DNA from: Saprospiraceae bacterium
GTDB lineage: Bacteria; Bacteroidota; Bacteroidia; Chitinophagales; Saprospiraceae
DNA length: 63,047 nt
Direction: 5' to 3'
NCBI GenBank assembly: GCA_020627785.1
Contig: JAHDGF010000024.1
Span: 1-63,047 of the forward strand
Both the position numbers and the translations under genes were made by a program. Numbering within the stretch: position 1 is the first letter of the stretch; each line of letters starts with the position of its first letter. Below the pieces are notes generated by a model, which was not told the origin of the DNA, did not search any database, and worked only from the letters and a program-made list of their open reading frames with translations. Shown piece after piece: positions 27,210 through 36,397 of this stretch.

Positions 27210-28886
27210 CTAATTAATTTCTTGATAAACGTATTCATTCATAAAATCCTCAATCCCAAACCCAACCAATCTATTATGATAAAAGTAAAGTAACTTTAAA
27301 CTTTCAGAGCCTAATAATTTAGAGTTTTTTCTAAATAATGGACGTTGCTTGTGGAAGAGACCTAACTTTTTTAATCCACTTGCCATGCATTCAGTAGCGC
27401 CATTTCGAACCGTTTCAGATAAGGTAAATTCACCACTTTCCTCTTTTAATATTAATTGGGCAATCACAGTGGATAATTCATGATGCAGCTCTTCAATCTC
27501 AATACCAAAAGACTTATTCAATCGATTGACCATTTCAAAGACATTCAATCCATTGAATTTTCGTTCGGCTAATTTAAATGCAACAAAAGCCAAAAGATGT
27601 GAGCTTAATATTACATTCTCTTCTCTATAAGTATTGATAATTCTATTGGCTAATACTTGGGTATACACTTTTTCTCTTTGATTATCTTTATTTACTTCAT
27701 CCCCTTTTCTGAAGTATTCTTTTAAATCAACTGATTTACCGTTATTAGTTATAGAATTTCCTTCAATATCTAGCTCATTTCCTAATACATCCATCGGTTG
27801 GCAAAAATGAACTCTTACATCAGTTTCTTTTCTGAGAATATTTTTAAAAACGACCCAAGCTTTTCTTACTACAGAATTCCTTTTTTTAATTCTTGTGTAT
27901 TTCTCTTTCCCTGCTTGTCGCAAATGTTGTTCAATTAAACTTTTTGCTTCAAGTACAAAGTGATAGCCCAAAATAACAGGGACAATAATTATTTTTTTAT
28001 CGTTTCCTGATTCAAAGTTTAATCGTTGTGCTTCCATGGTCGATTGCAACAGGCCTAATTTAATGTTCTTCTCCATCTCCCCATTCCTGCTTCTTGTTCC
28101 TCCAGGGAAGAAAATGTTGTTAAGTCCAAAATGTAATGACAAAGCTGACATAGATTTAAGAGTCTCTAAGTAAATCGGATTCTTTTTCCTACGATCTACT
28201 CTGTAAGTCCCTAAACGGTTCATGTACCTAGCTAGAATTTCATAATCAAATAGGTTTAAACCAGCTCCCCAAGTGAAAGCAGGAATCCCTGCTTTAGAAT
28301 CTATGGCATAACCTAAAAGAATAGAATCTAAATTGCTAAAATGATTCGGAACCAAAACAACAGTTCCTTTATTGAAAAGTGCCCTTACTTCATCAAGCTT
28401 ACCAGACACCTGGATTTTGTCCAGTAATTCCGTTTTTGATCCCCAAGCTTTAAATAACCAAGGAAATCTAATTTTATTAAAAAGTCTCTTAAATACAGCG
28501 GTTAAAAATTTTCTGGCAAATTTGAAGGTTTTAGGAACAAACCCACTTACTATTTCTTCCGAATATCTATTGATTATTCTTTTTACAATTTTTTCAACAA
28601 CCTCCTTTTGATGATCTGGCATCGTAGCACTTGCCAATTTCTGACCTAATTTACCCCAGTAAACTTTATCATCTGATGGATCAACTTTGAGTGGTTTATT
28701 GGCAACTCGCTGCTTTTCCATGTAAATGGTTTTTTCAAGCAGAGATTTCAAATCTGAATCTTTTTCCAACAACTTTTTATAAGTGTAATCATTCAATGCT
28801 TCGATAAACTCTGAACGATTTTCGAAAAAGTTAGTTATAGGCCACTCGCCTAAGTCAGGGATGATATGTTCAATCTGGTCTCCCAA
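27210..28886 (-). CDS. PlsB-like glycerolipid 1-acyltransferase
   Basis: A 558-aa acyltransferase of the PlsC/PlsB superfamily. Block I is VPNHFSNLDSILLGYA (NHxxxxD, about residue 182), and FFPGGTRSRNGEM (about 260-272) corresponds to block III, with PGGTRSR in place of the usual EGTRSR. It probably transfers a fatty acyl group to glycerol-3-phosphate or a lysophospholipid at the inner membrane. The flanking N- and C-terminal helical regions (about 1-150 and 400-558) resemble the long PlsB form more than the short PlsC form. It starts at TTG 28884-28886 and lies 52 bases after engB. Confidence 0.8.
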   Translation of the reverse strand: MGDQIEHIIPDLGEWPITNFFENRSEFIEALNDYTYKKLLEKDSDLKSLLEKTIYMEKQRVANKPLKVDPSDDKVYWGKLGQKLASATMPDHQKEVVEKIVKRIINRYSEEIVSGFVPKTFKFARKFLTAVFKRLFNKIRFPWLFKAWGSKTELLDKIQVSGKLDEVRALFNKGTVVLVPNHFSNLDSILLGYAIDSKAGIPAFTWGAGLNLFDYEILARYMNRLGTYRVDRRKKNPIYLETLKSMSALSLHFGLNNIFFPGGTRSRNGEMEKNIKLGLLQSTMEAQRLNFESGNDKKIIIVPVILGYHFVLEAKSLIEQHLRQAGKEKYTRIKKRNSVVRKAWVVFKNILRKETDVRVHFCQPMDVLGNELDIEGNSITNNGKSVDLKEYFRKGDEVNKDNQREKVYTQVLANRIINTYREENVILSSHLLAFVAFKLAERKFNGLNVFEMVNRLNKSFGIEIEELHHELSTVIAQLILKEESGEFTLSETVRNGATECMASGLKKLGLFHKQRPLFRKNSKLLGSESLKLLYFYHNRLVGFGIEDFMNEYVYQEIN

Positions 28887-28938
28887 GGAATAGATTTGCG
28901 TAAATATAGCAGATTTAAGTCATAGCCTTTGTCCGATG

Positions 28939-29547
28939 CTAACTATGGGAATAAAAGTTTTCTAATGTTTCGCTAATAAATTGAAGAAATTCTTCTTTCC
29001 CATGCCTATTTTTTGAACTCGTAATAAAGCATGGAGGAAGTGAATTCCATGATTCTAGTAAAGAAGCTTTAATTCTATCAATATTAACTTCTCTTTCAGT
29101 CTTCCGCAGTTTATCATATTTTGTAAAAACAATCACAAAGGGAACATGATTACTGCCCAACCAATTGATAAATTCCAAATCTATGGCTTGCAAATCATGG
29201 CGAGAATCCAATAATACAATAGCGCACATCAATTTTTCTCTTCGAAGCAGGTAATCTTCAATGATGCGCTCATAATTTGCTTTGGCCTTTTTAGAGGCAA
29301 CAGCGTAGCCATAACCAGGTAAATCAACCAAATACCATTGCTCATCAATGGCAAAAAAGTTTATTTGTCTTGTTTTTCCAGGAGTACCAGAGACCTTTGC
29401 TAGATCTTTTTGATTGGTAAGCATATTAATTAAAGAAGATTTACCAACGTTAGACCTCCCTATAAAGGCAAATTCTGGCCATCCACTATCAGGGCATTTA
29501 GCCTCATTTGGAAAACTACCGACAAATGAAACAGACTTGAAATCCAT
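28939..29547 (-). CDS. engB: Ribosome biogenesis GTPase EngB (YsxC/YihA)
   Basis: A 202-aa TRAFAC GTPase needed for late assembly of the 50S subunit. The G motifs are complete: G1 GRSNVGKSSLIN (about 29-40), G2 region GKTRQINFF, G3 DLPGYGYA, G4 FTKYDK and G5 TSSK. Length is normal. It is the first gene of the minus-strand group that continues with the acyltransferase and exonuclease, and it diverges from the barrel-protein gene at 29622 with 74 bases between. Confidence 0.94.
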   Translation of the reverse strand: MDFKSVSFVGSFPNEAKCPDSGWPEFAFIGRSNVGKSSLINMLTNQKDLAKVSGTPGKTRQINFFAIDEQWYLVDLPGYGYAVASKKAKANYERIIEDYLLRREKLMCAIVLLDSRHDLQAIDLEFINWLGSNHVPFVIVFTKYDKLRKTEREVNIDRIKASLLESWNSLPPCFITSSKNRHGKEEFLQFISETLENFYSHS

Positions 29548-29596
29548 TTAAGATTTTTTTAAACTAATAAAACGTGAAATTAAGTGCAAAAAGACC

Positions 29597-29604
29597 GATA
29601 TTTG
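29597..29604 (+). promoter_or_regulatory. Putative -7 promoter element of the barrel-protein gene
   Basis: GATATTTG differs from TAnnTTTG only in the first base, and it continues as GATATTTGCAT, the same eleven bases as the candidate rpoD promoter on the other strand at 56089-56099. It ends 17 bases before the TTG start at 29622. Confidence 0.35.
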
Positions 29605-29621
29605 CATTAAAATCAAAGTAA

Positions 29622-30269
29622 TTGAAGAAGGCATCCTTTATCATACTCCTTTCTTTAATTTGTCTTAGTTCATCTTTTGGACAAAAAGATAAATTCGAAA
29701 TAGGTCTTCGCATTGGTCTCCAAGATCACAATGTAATGCCATTAGAGACTTTGAGCATTAATAGTGCAAGCGAATTATTAGAAGTTTCTGTCGATGAAAT
29801 AGATTATGGTTTCCATGCAGGCGTATATTGTCGATTAAAGGCCTTAGGAATAATCATAGAGCCGGCAGCACTACTCAATTCACAAAGCATTAGCTACAAA
29901 GTTACCAGTACCGATAATAGCGGTAATGAAGTAGAATCCATTAAAAGAGAATACTACCAAAACATTGATTTCCCTATCCTACTAGGTGTGAAAATTGCCT
30001 TTGTCAAAATTCATGTTGGGCCTGTCATGCATTTGCATTTAAATAGTACTTCTGAATTATTTGATGTCAATGGATATGAACAAAAATTCAACGACGCTAC
30101 TTTTGGCTATCAAGGCGGGCTTGGAGTTGATATTAAAAAGCTACGGATTCAACTTAACTATGAAGGTAATTTTACAAGATTTGGAAATCATATAGTGTTT
30201 GATGGAGAATCTTATAATTTTTCTGAAAACCCTTCACGACTCATTGGTTCTATAGGAGTTGCCTTTTAG
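29622..30269 (+). CDS. Outer-membrane beta-barrel protein (porin-like)
   Basis: A 215-aa exported protein starting at TTG 29622, directly before a signal peptide (about 1-20, SFGQ). The mature part reads as an eight-strand-type barrel (FEIGLRIGLQD, YGFHAGVYCRLKAL, FGYQGGLGVDIKKL, LIGSIGVAF) with a terminal Phe, matching small PorT/OmpW-like barrels of Bacteroidota. Function is unknown. It stands alone on the plus strand between engB and smc and ends before a bidirectional terminator. Confidence 0.7.
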   Translation: MKKASFIILLSLICLSSSFGQKDKFEIGLRIGLQDHNVMPLETLSINSASELLEVSVDEIDYGFHAGVYCRLKALGIIIEPAALLNSQSISYKVTSTDNSGNEVESIKREYYQNIDFPILLGVKIAFVKIHVGPVMHLHLNSTSELFDVNGYEQKFNDATFGYQGGLGVDIKKLRIQLNYEGNFTRFGNHIVFDGESYNFSENPSRLIGSIGVAF

Positions 30270-30333
30270 GTTTTAAATATGAGCTTGGCATCATATTTGG
30301 ATTATCTCTATATATAATCCTGCAACTGTTAAA

Positions 30334-30376
30334 ACCTAAAAGGTTTCCAAGTAAAGACTTCGGGAGCCTTTTTTAG
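30334..30376. terminator. Bidirectional terminator between the barrel-protein gene and smc
   Basis: AAAAGGTTTCC (30338-30348) pairs with GGGAGCCTTTT (30362-30372) over 11 pairs, including two G-U pairs in the plus-strand RNA, and the loop contains an extra AAGT/ACTT pairing. A T-run follows on the plus strand; on the minus strand the AAAACCT stretch gives a U-tract. The smc stop codon lies at its edge. Confidence 0.75.
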
Positions 30377-33300
30377 TTTACGTTAGCCATTTGAAATTTC
30401 TCCTCATGCTCGTATTGCCTAAAGTCAACCTGGGCAACGCCGGATATTCCCTTCTCTTGCATATAAACACCGTATAAAGTATCCACAGCTGCCATTGTCG
30501 ACTTATTGTGAGTAATAATCACAAACTGAGACTCTTTAGAGAACTCTTTGATCAATTTTACAAACTTCAAAATATTGCTGTCATCCAGTGGAGCATCTAC
30601 TTCATCGAAAATACAGAAAGGAGCAGGCTTTAATAAATACAAACTAAAGAGTAAAGCAGTAGCTGTCAACGTTCGCTCTCCTCCTGATAATTGTTTTAAT
30701 GTACTTGGCCTCTTACCCTTAGGTTTAGCAATAATCTCAATTTTTGATTCTAATGGATTTTCAGGATCTGAAAGTATAATCTCAGCGGTATCATCTTCAG
30801 TAAAAAGACCTCTAAATACCTCAGAGAAAAATCCATTTACTTTATTAAATGCCTCCAAAAACATTTCAGAGGCCGTTCCTTCAATTTCACCTATGGTTTC
30901 CATTAAAGTCTTTTCAGCCTCTAAAATATCATCTCGCTCTCCCGCAATCATTTCAAATCTTTCTAAGACTTCATCATAGGCTTGAACAGCCATTGGATTT
31001 ATTTCGCCATAATTTTCTAATCTCTTTCTGAGTTTTAAAACTTTCTCTTCCATACCCTGAGGTATGTCATTGTTAATTGAAGATTCTAGCAACTCTTTAA
31101 TGGCTTCTTTATCTAGTTGAAATTCTATGCTTAATCGTTCGTTTATAGCACTAATTTCAAATTGATAGTTTTGCATTTCGGATTTCTGCTCATTGATGAG
31201 AATCTGTTTCTCACTGACAAGTTTCCGATGTTTTTGAGTTTCGTTTTCTAAATCGTTAATCGAGGATCTTTCGGAAAAATAATTTTGCTCTGAAGCATTG
31301 AGCTCATCAAGCATTGCTTTTTTGTTTGCAGTATATTCTTCTAGTTCTGCCTTTAAAATTTTGGACTTCTCTTCACGCGCTGAAATCTTAAGATCCAATT
31401 TTTTTGACTCGGTCTCATTTTCTTTCTGCTCCTGTTGAAGGCGCTTTAATCTTTCATCTTTAAAACCGATATCTTGATTTAAGCTTTCAACAGTATTTTG
31501 AAATTTTAAAAGATTAATGTTGGCTTCATTGTATTTCTCAGTTAAGACCCTAGCCTCTTCAATACGTTTTTCTAATTCACCCGATACTTGCTCCCTTTCT
31601 GATTTAAATTTGATCAATTCTTGAGATGCTTCTTCTTTATTTTTTCGACTGGAGACTAATTTATTTTCAAATTCAGCGATCGATGTTTCGTTCAATTTTA
31701 TTTGAGAAGTTACTTGTGCAAGTAGATTTGAAAGACTTCCCATCTGAGTCTCTAATTGAATCTTCCTAGCTCGTATTTCTTCTAATTCGGTTAAAAAAGG
31801 AGATACCTTTTGCTCGTCGAAACTTCTTTCAAATTCTGTTTTTTCAGTTTTAAGTTTTTCAGTTTTATCTGATAACGATTCAGATTTAGTCTTCAGATCT
31901 TGTATTTCTTTATCTAGTTTCTGCAAGGTTTTTTCCCTACCTAGTTTTTTTCCTTCAAAAAGTCCAACGCTACCTCCGATTACTTGAGAACGATTGATGA
32001 CCCATCCACCTCTTTTGTCAAGTATCGTTACACCTGATTCCAATTGATTGAAATATCGCTCATCCCAATCTTCAACAAAATAAACGTCGGATAAAAGTTT
32101 GTTTATTAAGCTCTGATACTTTTGATCTACTTTTACTAAATCAGTAGCTGGGATGGTATTATCCGGAGGCGTAGTCTTTTTAGGTGAATCAGAAATTATC
32201 CGATCAAGAATAAAAAATTGGGCTTTACCTTTTTGAGCTCCGTCTAATAATTTAACAGCCTCAATTGCCTCCTTATAGTCTTTGACAATAAAGTGGTTTA
32301 TATAGGGCTGTAAATACGTTTCTAACGCTGATTTGAATTCTGATTCTACATCAATAATGTTTGATAAAATAGGTGTCTTCTTCCATTTTTCTACAAGGAA
32401 CTTTGTGGATTCTGGAAAGCCTTCTAGATTATCGATCATACTTTTGATCAGATCGTATTCATTTTGTTTACTATCTAGAGACCTATTGAAATTGGTTAAT
32501 TCAGTTTGACTTGATTCAATTGAATTATCTATCTCTTTAATCTTCAATTGTAAATCTGCCTGAGACTTTTCATGGGAAGCATTTTTTTGTTCAAGCTCTG
32601 TCTCTTTGGCAATTATTTCTTTGAAGTTTTTTGTGAAGCTTAAATCTTGACTTTTATGCTCTGAAATTTGGCTGATCAAGTTTTCAACAATACTTCGAGT
32701 TCTGTTGATGTCATTTTCAGTAACAACGATTTCTTTTTCGTAATCAAATACCTTTTTCTCAAAGGATTGAAGGACAGCAAGTTTAGACTCCTCATCTCCT
32801 TGAATGCTATCTAAAATTTTCTTACTCTTTAAATAATTTTCTTCAACTTCTTTAAATCCTTCTTTTTCCTTTTTTAGAGCGATTTCTTGTCTTTGCTTTT
32901 CTTCAGTAAGTGGCTTTAGTTCAGCTGTAATTGATGAGATTTCTGCAGTTAAATTTTCTATTGCAGTCTTAGCTTTCGTTAAACTATCTTTAGCAAATTG
33001 AAATTCTTTTTCATTTAGCTGCTTCTCATTTTCTTTTGTTCTTAACGTATCATTTAAGGCATTAAACTTCTTTTGACTTTCACTAAGCGTTTGCTCTTTT
33101 GTAATATTTTCAGTTCTTGTTTTTTCAAGATTAGATTCTAAACTAGTTAGTTTTTCATTTAAAGTTCTATAAGACTCCTGATTTGCCGTGATTGTTTTTT
33201 GGAGCTCCTTAAATGCAGCAGATTTTGTATGGTAATTATTAGCCGATAAGCTTATACTTAGTGTTTTATATTCTTCCTTAAGTTCGTAAAATCTCTTTGT

Positions 33301-33933
33301 TCTTTTGGCTTGTTTTTCAAGAGAAGACATGTTTCCCTCAAGCTCGTGAAGTATATCTTTAATACGTTCAAGATCTGCTTGTGTCGCTTTCAACTTAAGC
33401 ATGGTTTCTCTCTTTCTAACCTTGAACTTAGAAATCCCCGCTGCTTGTTCAAACATTCGATGACGTGCATTCTCTTTATCAAAAAGAATATCATCCACCA
33501 TTCCTAATTGTATGATAGCATAAGAATTAGATCCAATTCCAGTATCAATGAAGAGATTTAATATATCCTTCCGCCTACACTTTGTGCCATTAAGTATGTA
33601 TTCACTATCCCCAGTTCTATATAATACCCTTCCTACTTCAACTTCCTTATAATCGGTTGGAATAATATTTTTGTTATTATCGAAGACAAGATAAACTTCA
33701 GCAACAGTACTTTTTTTCCTCGCAGAGGTACCATTAAAGATTACATCTAGTTGATTATCAGTTCTTAGATCCTTCCCTTTTTGTTCTCCTAATACCCATT
33801 TAACGGCATCGACGATATTTGACTTACCAGCACCATTAGGACCTACTATCCCGACCACTTGTTCCTCGAAGCCTATGCGCGTTTCATTGGCAAAGCTCTT
33901 AAATCCTTTAAGTCTTAATTCTTTTAACTTCAT
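30373..33933 (-). CDS. smc: Chromosome segregation protein SMC
   Basis: An 1186-aa SMC ATPase, the core of the condensin that compacts and segregates the chromosome. It shows the N-terminal Walker A (GPNGAGKSNIVDAVKWVLGE), two long coiled coils (about 165-490 and 660-1000), a hinge between them (about 510-650) and a C-terminal head with the signature LSGGERTLTATALL and Walker B/D-loop PFCIFDEVDAPLDD. I chose ATG 33933 (MKLKELRLKGFKSF), the conserved family start; the open frame continues 20 codons upstream to 33993 without family resemblance. No scpA or scpB lies in the window. Confidence 0.96.
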   Translation of the reverse strand: MKLKELRLKGFKSFANETRIGFEEQVVGIVGPNGAGKSNIVDAVKWVLGEQKGKDLRTDNQLDVIFNGTSARKKSTVAEVYLVFDNNKNIIPTDYKEVEVGRVLYRTGDSEYILNGTKCRRKDILNLFIDTGIGSNSYAIIQLGMVDDILFDKENARHRMFEQAAGISKFKVRKRETMLKLKATQADLERIKDILHELEGNMSSLEKQAKRTKRFYELKEEYKTLSISLSANNYHTKSAAFKELQKTITANQESYRTLNEKLTSLESNLEKTRTENITKEQTLSESQKKFNALNDTLRTKENEKQLNEKEFQFAKDSLTKAKTAIENLTAEISSITAELKPLTEEKQRQEIALKKEKEGFKEVEENYLKSKKILDSIQGDEESKLAVLQSFEKKVFDYEKEIVVTENDINRTRSIVENLISQISEHKSQDLSFTKNFKEIIAKETELEQKNASHEKSQADLQLKIKEIDNSIESSQTELTNFNRSLDSKQNEYDLIKSMIDNLEGFPESTKFLVEKWKKTPILSNIIDVESEFKSALETYLQPYINHFIVKDYKEAIEAVKLLDGAQKGKAQFFILDRIISDSPKKTTPPDNTIPATDLVKVDQKYQSLINKLLSDVYFVEDWDERYFNQLESGVTILDKRGGWVINRSQVIGGSVGLFEGKKLGREKTLQKLDKEIQDLKTKSESLSDKTEKLKTEKTEFERSFDEQKVSPFLTELEEIRARKIQLETQMGSLSNLLAQVTSQIKLNETSIAEFENKLVSSRKNKEEASQELIKFKSEREQVSGELEKRIEEARVLTEKYNEANINLLKFQNTVESLNQDIGFKDERLKRLQQEQKENETESKKLDLKISAREEKSKILKAELEEYTANKKAMLDELNASEQNYFSERSSINDLENETQKHRKLVSEKQILINEQKSEMQNYQFEISAINERLSIEFQLDKEAIKELLESSINNDIPQGMEEKVLKLRKRLENYGEINPMAVQAYDEVLERFEMIAGERDDILEAEKTLMETIGEIEGTASEMFLEAFNKVNGFFSEVFRGLFTEDDTAEIILSDPENPLESKIEIIAKPKGKRPSTLKQLSGGERTLTATALLFSLYLLKPAPFCIFDEVDAPLDDSNILKFVKLIKEFSKESQFVIITHNKSTMAAVDTLYGVYMQEKGISGVAQVDFRQYEHEEKFQMANVN

Positions 33934-34321
33934 TTGGCGCCAAATATATCCATATTGTCTATATAAGAAAAGCCTATATGTTGATAAATTCACTTTTAGA
34001 AGCCAAACTCTTTAAACGTGGGATAAATATTAAAATTCATTTAGTTCATATTCGGCTAATTTTGCCTCATTTATCCTCATATTAGCGTAAAATATAATAA
34101 GTGAATTCTCCGATTTACGTTTCTATTTCATCGATTATAGGATCCGCCTTCTATATATTCAATCCATTTAATGAATGCAATCTTAATGAGTACTTATCCT
34201 CTTATCTGAAGTTAGTAGGAAGGCCTTTCGGCAAATTTAGTAACAGCCTCAAAAAGGAGATTTTCATTTTTGTTATAACGGTATTTTCAATGAAACCTTC
34301 ATTTGCAAAAGCATACAATAA
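33934..34321. other. Intergenic region between smc and the Pif1-like helicase gene
   Basis: This divergent 388-base gap should hold the promoters of smc (minus) and the helicase (plus). A 74-codon frame opens from GTG 34101 and overlaps the helicase start, but it has no recognisable features and biased low-complexity hydrophobic content, so I do not call it a gene. I see no repeat, hairpin or RNA gene here. Confidence 0.5.
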
Positions 34322-35626
34322 TTGAAAGAATCTAGTCCGAGAATATTAGGTAAGGAATTTAAAGCTGTACTAGATCAGTTAGAAAATACCAATGAGCATT
34401 ATTTCGTAACGGGTCGTGCAGGTACAGGTAAGTCGACGCTCTTGTCTCTCTTTTATAAAACAACTCAAAAACGGACAGTTATTGTGGCTCCAACCGGAAT
34501 TGCTGCCTTAAATGTTGGAGGCCAAACCATCCACAGTTTCTTTCGATTTCCTCCAAGAATGCTTCAAGCAGAAGATATTCATAAGCTAAAAAATCATTGG
34601 CTGTATAAAAAATTAGAAGTACTGATCATTGATGAAATTTCAATGGTCAGAGCAGATATGTTAGATAACATTGATCGATTCTTAAGAGTGAATAGAGAAA
34701 TAAATTTGCCTTTTGGGGGTGTTCAATTGATCTGCTTTGGAGATCTGTTTCAATTACCACCTGTAGTATCCTCTGGATTTGAAAAAAGCTATTTTAAAAC
34801 ACAATATAGCTCGGCCTACTTTTTTTCATCCAAGGTTGTAGAAAACCAATGGATTGATTTAAAGATGATTGAACTGCATAAAGTTTATAGACAGACTGAA
34901 AAGTACTTCGTTAAACTTTTAGATAGAGTTAGGACTAGAACTTTTGACCAAGAAGACCTTGATATGCTTAATAGTCAAATCGAAAATGATGGAGAAGAAG
35001 ACAAACTAATAATTTGCTTATGTAGTCTTAATGCAACAGCTAAGGCCATTAATCAAGCCGAATTGAATTCATTACAGACGAGTAGTCATTTTTTTCAAGC
35101 AACGGTAACTGGTTCATTTAATAGTCGATTGTATCCAACGAATGAAGTACTGGAGGTTAAAGAAGGTGCTCAAGTTATGTTTGTAAAAAATGATCCTGGT
35201 AAAAGATTTGTAAACGGTTCTTTGGGTAAGGTTTTAAGAATTGAGCAGGGAATTATATTTATTGAAATATTGGAAGCTGACCAGACGCGAGTGATTGAGC
35301 TTGAGAAAATGGATTGGGAAATATTGCGATACAAATTAGATTCCGAAAGAAATGATCGATTCACTACAGAAATAGTTGGTTCATTTACTCAATTCCCAAT
35401 CAAACCAGCCTGGGCAATTACGATTCATAAAAGTCAAGGAAAAACCTTTGATAATATAAAAATTGATTTAGGTAAAGGTGCATTTGAATATGGTCAAACC
35501 TATGTTGCGCTTAGTAGATGCCGGACTCTTGGAGGGATTCAACTACTGAATAAGATTCGGCCAAGAGATATTATGGTTGACCCAATGATCGTAGACTTTT
35601 ATGAAACTAAAAGTAGGTATTGGTAA
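34322..35626 (+). CDS. Pif1-like SF1 helicase
   Basis: A 434-aa SF1B helicase related to Pif1/RecD. It carries motif I GRAGTGKSTLL (about 32-42), motif Ia VAPTGIAALNVGG, the Pif1-type signature LIIDEISMVRADMLDNID (motif II), motif III CFGDLFQLPPV and the C-terminal motifs WAITIHKSQGKTFD and YVALSRCRTLGG. It probably unwinds DNA 5'-3', for example at G-quadruplexes or stalled forks. No accessory domain is fused. It starts at TTG 34322: no ATG or GTG precedes the Walker A region in this frame after the upstream stop. A 44-codon membrane-peptide gene follows. Confidence 0.9.
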   Translation: MKESSPRILGKEFKAVLDQLENTNEHYFVTGRAGTGKSTLLSLFYKTTQKRTVIVAPTGIAALNVGGQTIHSFFRFPPRMLQAEDIHKLKNHWLYKKLEVLIIDEISMVRADMLDNIDRFLRVNREINLPFGGVQLICFGDLFQLPPVVSSGFEKSYFKTQYSSAYFFSSKVVENQWIDLKMIELHKVYRQTEKYFVKLLDRVRTRTFDQEDLDMLNSQIENDGEEDKLIICLCSLNATAKAINQAELNSLQTSSHFFQATVTGSFNSRLYPTNEVLEVKEGAQVMFVKNDPGKRFVNGSLGKVLRIEQGIIFIEILEADQTRVIELEKMDWEILRYKLDSERNDRFTTEIVGSFTQFPIKPAWAITIHKSQGKTFDNIKIDLGKGAFEYGQTYVALSRCRTLGGIQLLNKIRPRDIMVDPMIVDFYETKSRYW

Positions 35627-35669
35627 TTTTAAAAAATCTTGTAAATTGAAGGATAGAAAATGAAAACCT

Positions 35670-35804
35670 ATGGCAAAATCAAGGAAAAAACAGAAAATAG
35701 AGGCTAAAAACAAAGAGGATGAAAGAAAATTCTTCAAAATCTTAGGGATTGTTACCGTTGTTCTACTAATCTTCTTATTCTTCGTTTTCAGAAGTAACCT
35801 CTAA
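35670..35804 (+). CDS. Small basic single-span membrane protein (44 aa)
   Basis: A 44-codon frame from ATG 35670 to TAA 35802-35804. The first 22 residues are strongly charged and mostly basic (MAKSRKKQKIEAKNKEDERK), followed by one clear membrane helix (ILGIVTVVLLIFLFFVF) and RSNL. This layout of a basic cytoplasmic tail plus one membrane span is unlikely by chance. It lies 43 bases after the helicase stop and eight bases before the miaE ATG, on the same strand. An ATG ten bases upstream (35660) opens only 15 codons. Function unknown; it could be a small membrane-associated or regulatory peptide. Confidence 0.6.
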   Translation: MAKSRKKQKIEAKNKEDERKFFKILGIVTVVLLIFLFFVFRSNL

Positions 35805-35812
35805 AAATATAC

Positions 35813-36397
35813 ATGAAATTAAATCTAGATGTCGCCATTTCTAGTTCGCCAGAATGGATTGGAGCTGTAATGGATGATTTTGATGCTTTTCTCCAAGACC
35901 ATGCAGATTGTGAGCGAAAAGCATCTGCTATGGCCATGAGTTTCGTCGCAAAGTATCCCAATAGAGTTGAAATAATCCCTGAACTTATTGAAACAGCTAT
36001 TGAAGAATTAGAGCACTTTCAGCAGGTTTATAACATTATGCGGAATAAGGGGCTAGAACTTCAGCATAGTATAGGTAAAGATCCATATCTTGATAAATTG
36101 CTAAAGCTTTGTCATTCTGGTCGTGAGGAACGTTTCCTTGATCGATTATTGATTGCTTCAATTGTAGAGACGCGAGGAGCCGAGCGTTTTAAAATGGTTT
36201 CGGAAGCTCAAGATGACCCTGAAATGCATCGATTTTACAAAATCCTGTGGGCAAGTGAAGCTAAACATGGGCACATCTTCGTGAAAATGGCATTAAACTA
36301 TTTCGAGGAAGATCAAGTATTTCCAAGACTCCAATGGTGGGTAGATCATGAAGCTGAAATTATCAGTTCCCTTGAAATAAGAGCGGCCTTACATTAA
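35813..36397 (+). CDS. miaE: tRNA 2-methylthio-N6-isopentenyl adenosine-37 hydroxylase
   Basis: A 194-aa di-iron hydroxylase of the MiaE family, which hydroxylates the isopentenyl group of ms2i6A at position 37 of tRNAs. The ferritin-like four-helix bundle shows the paired iron-ligand motifs: AIEELEHFQQVY, VETRGAERF and ASEAKHGHIF. Length is typical. It follows the small membrane-peptide gene by eight bases. Its 3' end overlaps the 3' end of the convergent glycosyltransferase gene by 35 bases. Confidence 0.9.
   Translation: MKLNLDVAISSSPEWIGAVMDDFDAFLQDHADCERKASAMAMSFVAKYPNRVEIIPELIETAIEELEHFQQVYNIMRNKGLELQHSIGKDPYLDKLLKLCHSGREERFLDRLLIASIVETRGAERFKMVSEAQDDPEMHRFYKILWASEAKHGHIFVKMALNYFEEDQVFPRLQWWVDHEAEIISSLEIRAALH

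Noticed and set aside
33934..33993. Upstream extension of smc by 20 codons
   Set aside because: SMC proteins begin at the MKLKELRLKGFKSF stretch; the extension is rich in Tyr and Arg and not family-like.
34101..34325. 74-codon frame from GTG ahead of the Pif1-like helicase
   Set aside because: No domain, signal peptide or convincing membrane layout; it overlaps the helicase start, and the gap is needed for the divergent promoters.
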